Assembly: GCA_946539635.1 (NCBI GenBank)
Contig: CAMNHS010000079.1
Location: 1-6,433 of the forward strand
Direction: 5' to 3'
Length of the DNA stretch: 6,433 nucleotides
Source: an uncultured Prevotellaceae bacterium
GTDB taxonomy: Bacteria; Bacteroidota; Bacteroidia; Bacteroidales; Bacteroidaceae
In this document: positions 5,212-6,433 of the stretch, in pieces
How positions within the stretch are numbered: position 1 is the stretch's first letter
Layout of the letters: every line of letters begins with the position of its first letter
Notes under the pieces: generated by a model
What the model saw: only the letters and a program-made list of their open reading frames with translations
Told to the model about the DNA's origin: nothing
Database searches by the model: none
Position numbers and translations under genes: made by a program

Positions 5212-6433
5212 ATGCGCCAATCAACCTCTTCACTACACACATCATTATATATTGCTCTCCGATATCTGTTTTCCAAGAAGAGCACAAACGTGATAAATGT
5301 GATATCGGCTGTCAGTGTAGTGGGCGTTATGGTAGCAACAATGGCTCTTGTGGTTGTACTAAGTGTCTTCAATGGTTTCTCTGATTTAGTTGCTACTTTC
5401 TTTACCAGTTTTGACCCACAGCTGAAGATTGTTCCTGCTATGGGCAAGACGTGTGCTGCTGACAATCCGAAACTTGTTGAAATAAAAAGTCTCGACGAGG
5501 TGGCGGTTGCTACCGAATGTGTTGAAGAACAGGCTCTGGCACTCTATGGTGACCAGCAGGCTATGGTGTACATAAAGGGCGTGGATGATTCCTTTACCAA
5601 GCTGACGCATATTAATGATATCTGCTTTGGCGATGGAAGCTTTGCTCTTCATGCTGCAGATTTGGAATATGGCACTCCCGGCTTGCGCCTTGCCCAGACA
5701 TTGCATATGCCTGCTCGCTATCCGGGTTTCCTCTATATCTATGCTCCAAATAGGGTGGGGCAGCTGGATTTGATGAATCCTCTCGATGGCTTTGTCGTCG
5801 ATTCTTTGATATCCCCTGGTGTGGTATTTTGCGTACAGCAGGCTCGATATGACAAGAACTATATCGTCACCTCCCTGCGCTTTGCAAGGATGTTGTTCCA
5901 GTGCGATGGCGAGATAACATCATTGGAACTGAAGCTGAAGCCCGGTTTGTATATTCCTGACGTGAAAAAGAAGATTGAGGGAATATGTGGCAAGGACTTC
6001 AAAGTGTTGGATAGGTATGAGCAGCAATCGGAGACCTTCAATATCATGAAGGTGGAGAAATTGATAGCCTACATCTTCCTAACCTTTATTCTTATTGTCG
6101 CTTGCTTTAATATTATTGGTTCTTTGTCGATGCTCATCATCGATAAGAGGGCCGATGCCCAGACCCTGCGTGCCTTGGGAGCACGTGAGAGTCTTATAAA
6201 GAATGTCTTCCTCTTTGAGGGATGGGCCATAAGCATCCTTGGTGCTATCTTAGGTGTGATGTTGGGATTGCTCCTGTGCTTGTTGCAACAGCAATATGGC
6301 ATAGTGAGTCTTGGCGATGCCGATGGCTCTTTCATCGTTGACGCCTATCCTGTCAGCGTACATTATATAGATGTCTTGGGTGTCTTCATGACAGTTGTTA
6401 TAATTGGACTCATTAGTTCTTTGGTAACCTTAC
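5212..6433 (+). CDS. LolC/LolE-type ABC transporter permease (FtsX/MacB superfamily), 3' end cut off
   Basis: The frame is open from ATG 5212 to the window edge: 407 codons without a stop, nearly the full family length of about 410. It is an inner-membrane permease of the type that extracts lipoproteins for delivery to the outer membrane. The N-terminal LRYLFSKKSTNVINVISAVSVVGVMVAT and LVVVLSVFNGF is the hallmark of this family (first membrane segment about 28-52). A large periplasmic domain spans about 57-283. Three more membrane segments follow at about 284-308, 330-355 and 388-407, with the FtsX-type loop DKRADAQTLRALGA after the second. The ATPase partner (LolD-like) is not in the window. 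Substrate assignment to lipoproteins rests on family resemblance; other FtsX-like roles are possible. It starts 7 nt after the rbfA stop. Confidence 0.92.
   Translation, partial: MRQSTSSLHTSLYIALRYLFSKKSTNVINVISAVSVVGVMVATMALVVVLSVFNGFSDLVATFFTSFDPQLKIVPAMGKTCAADNPKLVEIKSLDEVAVATECVEEQALALYGDQQAMVYIKGVDDSFTKLTHINDICFGDGSFALHAADLEYGTPGLRLAQTLHMPARYPGFLYIYAPNRVGQLDLMNPLDGFVVDSLISPGVVFCVQQARYDKNYIVTSLRFARMLFQCDGEITSLELKLKPGLYIPDVKKKIEGICGKDFKVLDRYEQQSETFNIMKVEKLIAYIFLTFILIVACFNIIGSLSMLIIDKRADAQTLRALGARESLIKNVFLFEGWAISILGAILGVMLGLLLCLLQQQYGIVSLGDADGSFIVDAYPVSVHYIDVLGVFMTVVIIGLISSLVTL

Noticed and set aside
5139..6335. Several minus-strand frames of 62-108 codons opposite rbfA and the permease gene
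   Set aside because: The plus-strand genes are supported by clear family motifs and are continuous; these are shadows of their codon use.

Overview
The window looks like chromosomal DNA of a Bacteroidota member, most likely Prevotella or a close relative. The reasons are a DUF6242-type lipoprotein, a -7 box of the Bacteroidota form TAnnTTTG on each side of the divergent spacer, the absence of Shine-Dalgarno sequences before the genes, and the family-typical GreA, HIT, RbfA and LolC/E-like proteins. This assignment rests on recognition by eye, not on a database search.

Left half (1-3679), minus strand: three closely spaced genes read right to left. First is a 501-residue acetyl-CoA hydrolase/CoA-transferase. 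After 22 bp comes a 269-residue short-chain dehydrogenase of the gluconate 5-dehydrogenase type. After another 25 bp comes a predicted lipoprotein with a DUF6242-like sequence that runs off the left edge. This last gene fills almost all of 1-1316 and probably starts at a TTG codon. The spacing suggests one operon with a promoter near 3710-3738.

Centre (3680-3908): a 229-bp divergent, AT-rich spacer. Towards the left it holds the CoA-transferase promoter and a perfect 12-bp palindrome between that promoter and the start codon. Towards the right it holds a -7 box for greA and a leader of about 70 nt. The leader contains an 11-bp hairpin followed by a U-run (attenuator-like) and overlaps a possible 20-codon ORF that ends 3 nt before greA.

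Right half (3909-6433), plus strand: greA (transcript cleavage factor), a HIT-family nucleotide-binding protein, rbfA (30S maturation) and a LolC/E-type ABC permease cut by the right edge after 407 codons. These are housekeeping genes for transcription, ribosome maturation and envelope lipoprotein traffic. Degenerate 7-bp repeats lie on both sides of the HIT gene, and the second array supplies its stop codon.

No tRNA, rRNA, CRISPR, insertion sequence or phage gene was seen. The window is mostly ordinary core genome. The most interesting element is the greA leader, which resembles in layout the attenuated greA leader (GraL) known from E. coli.
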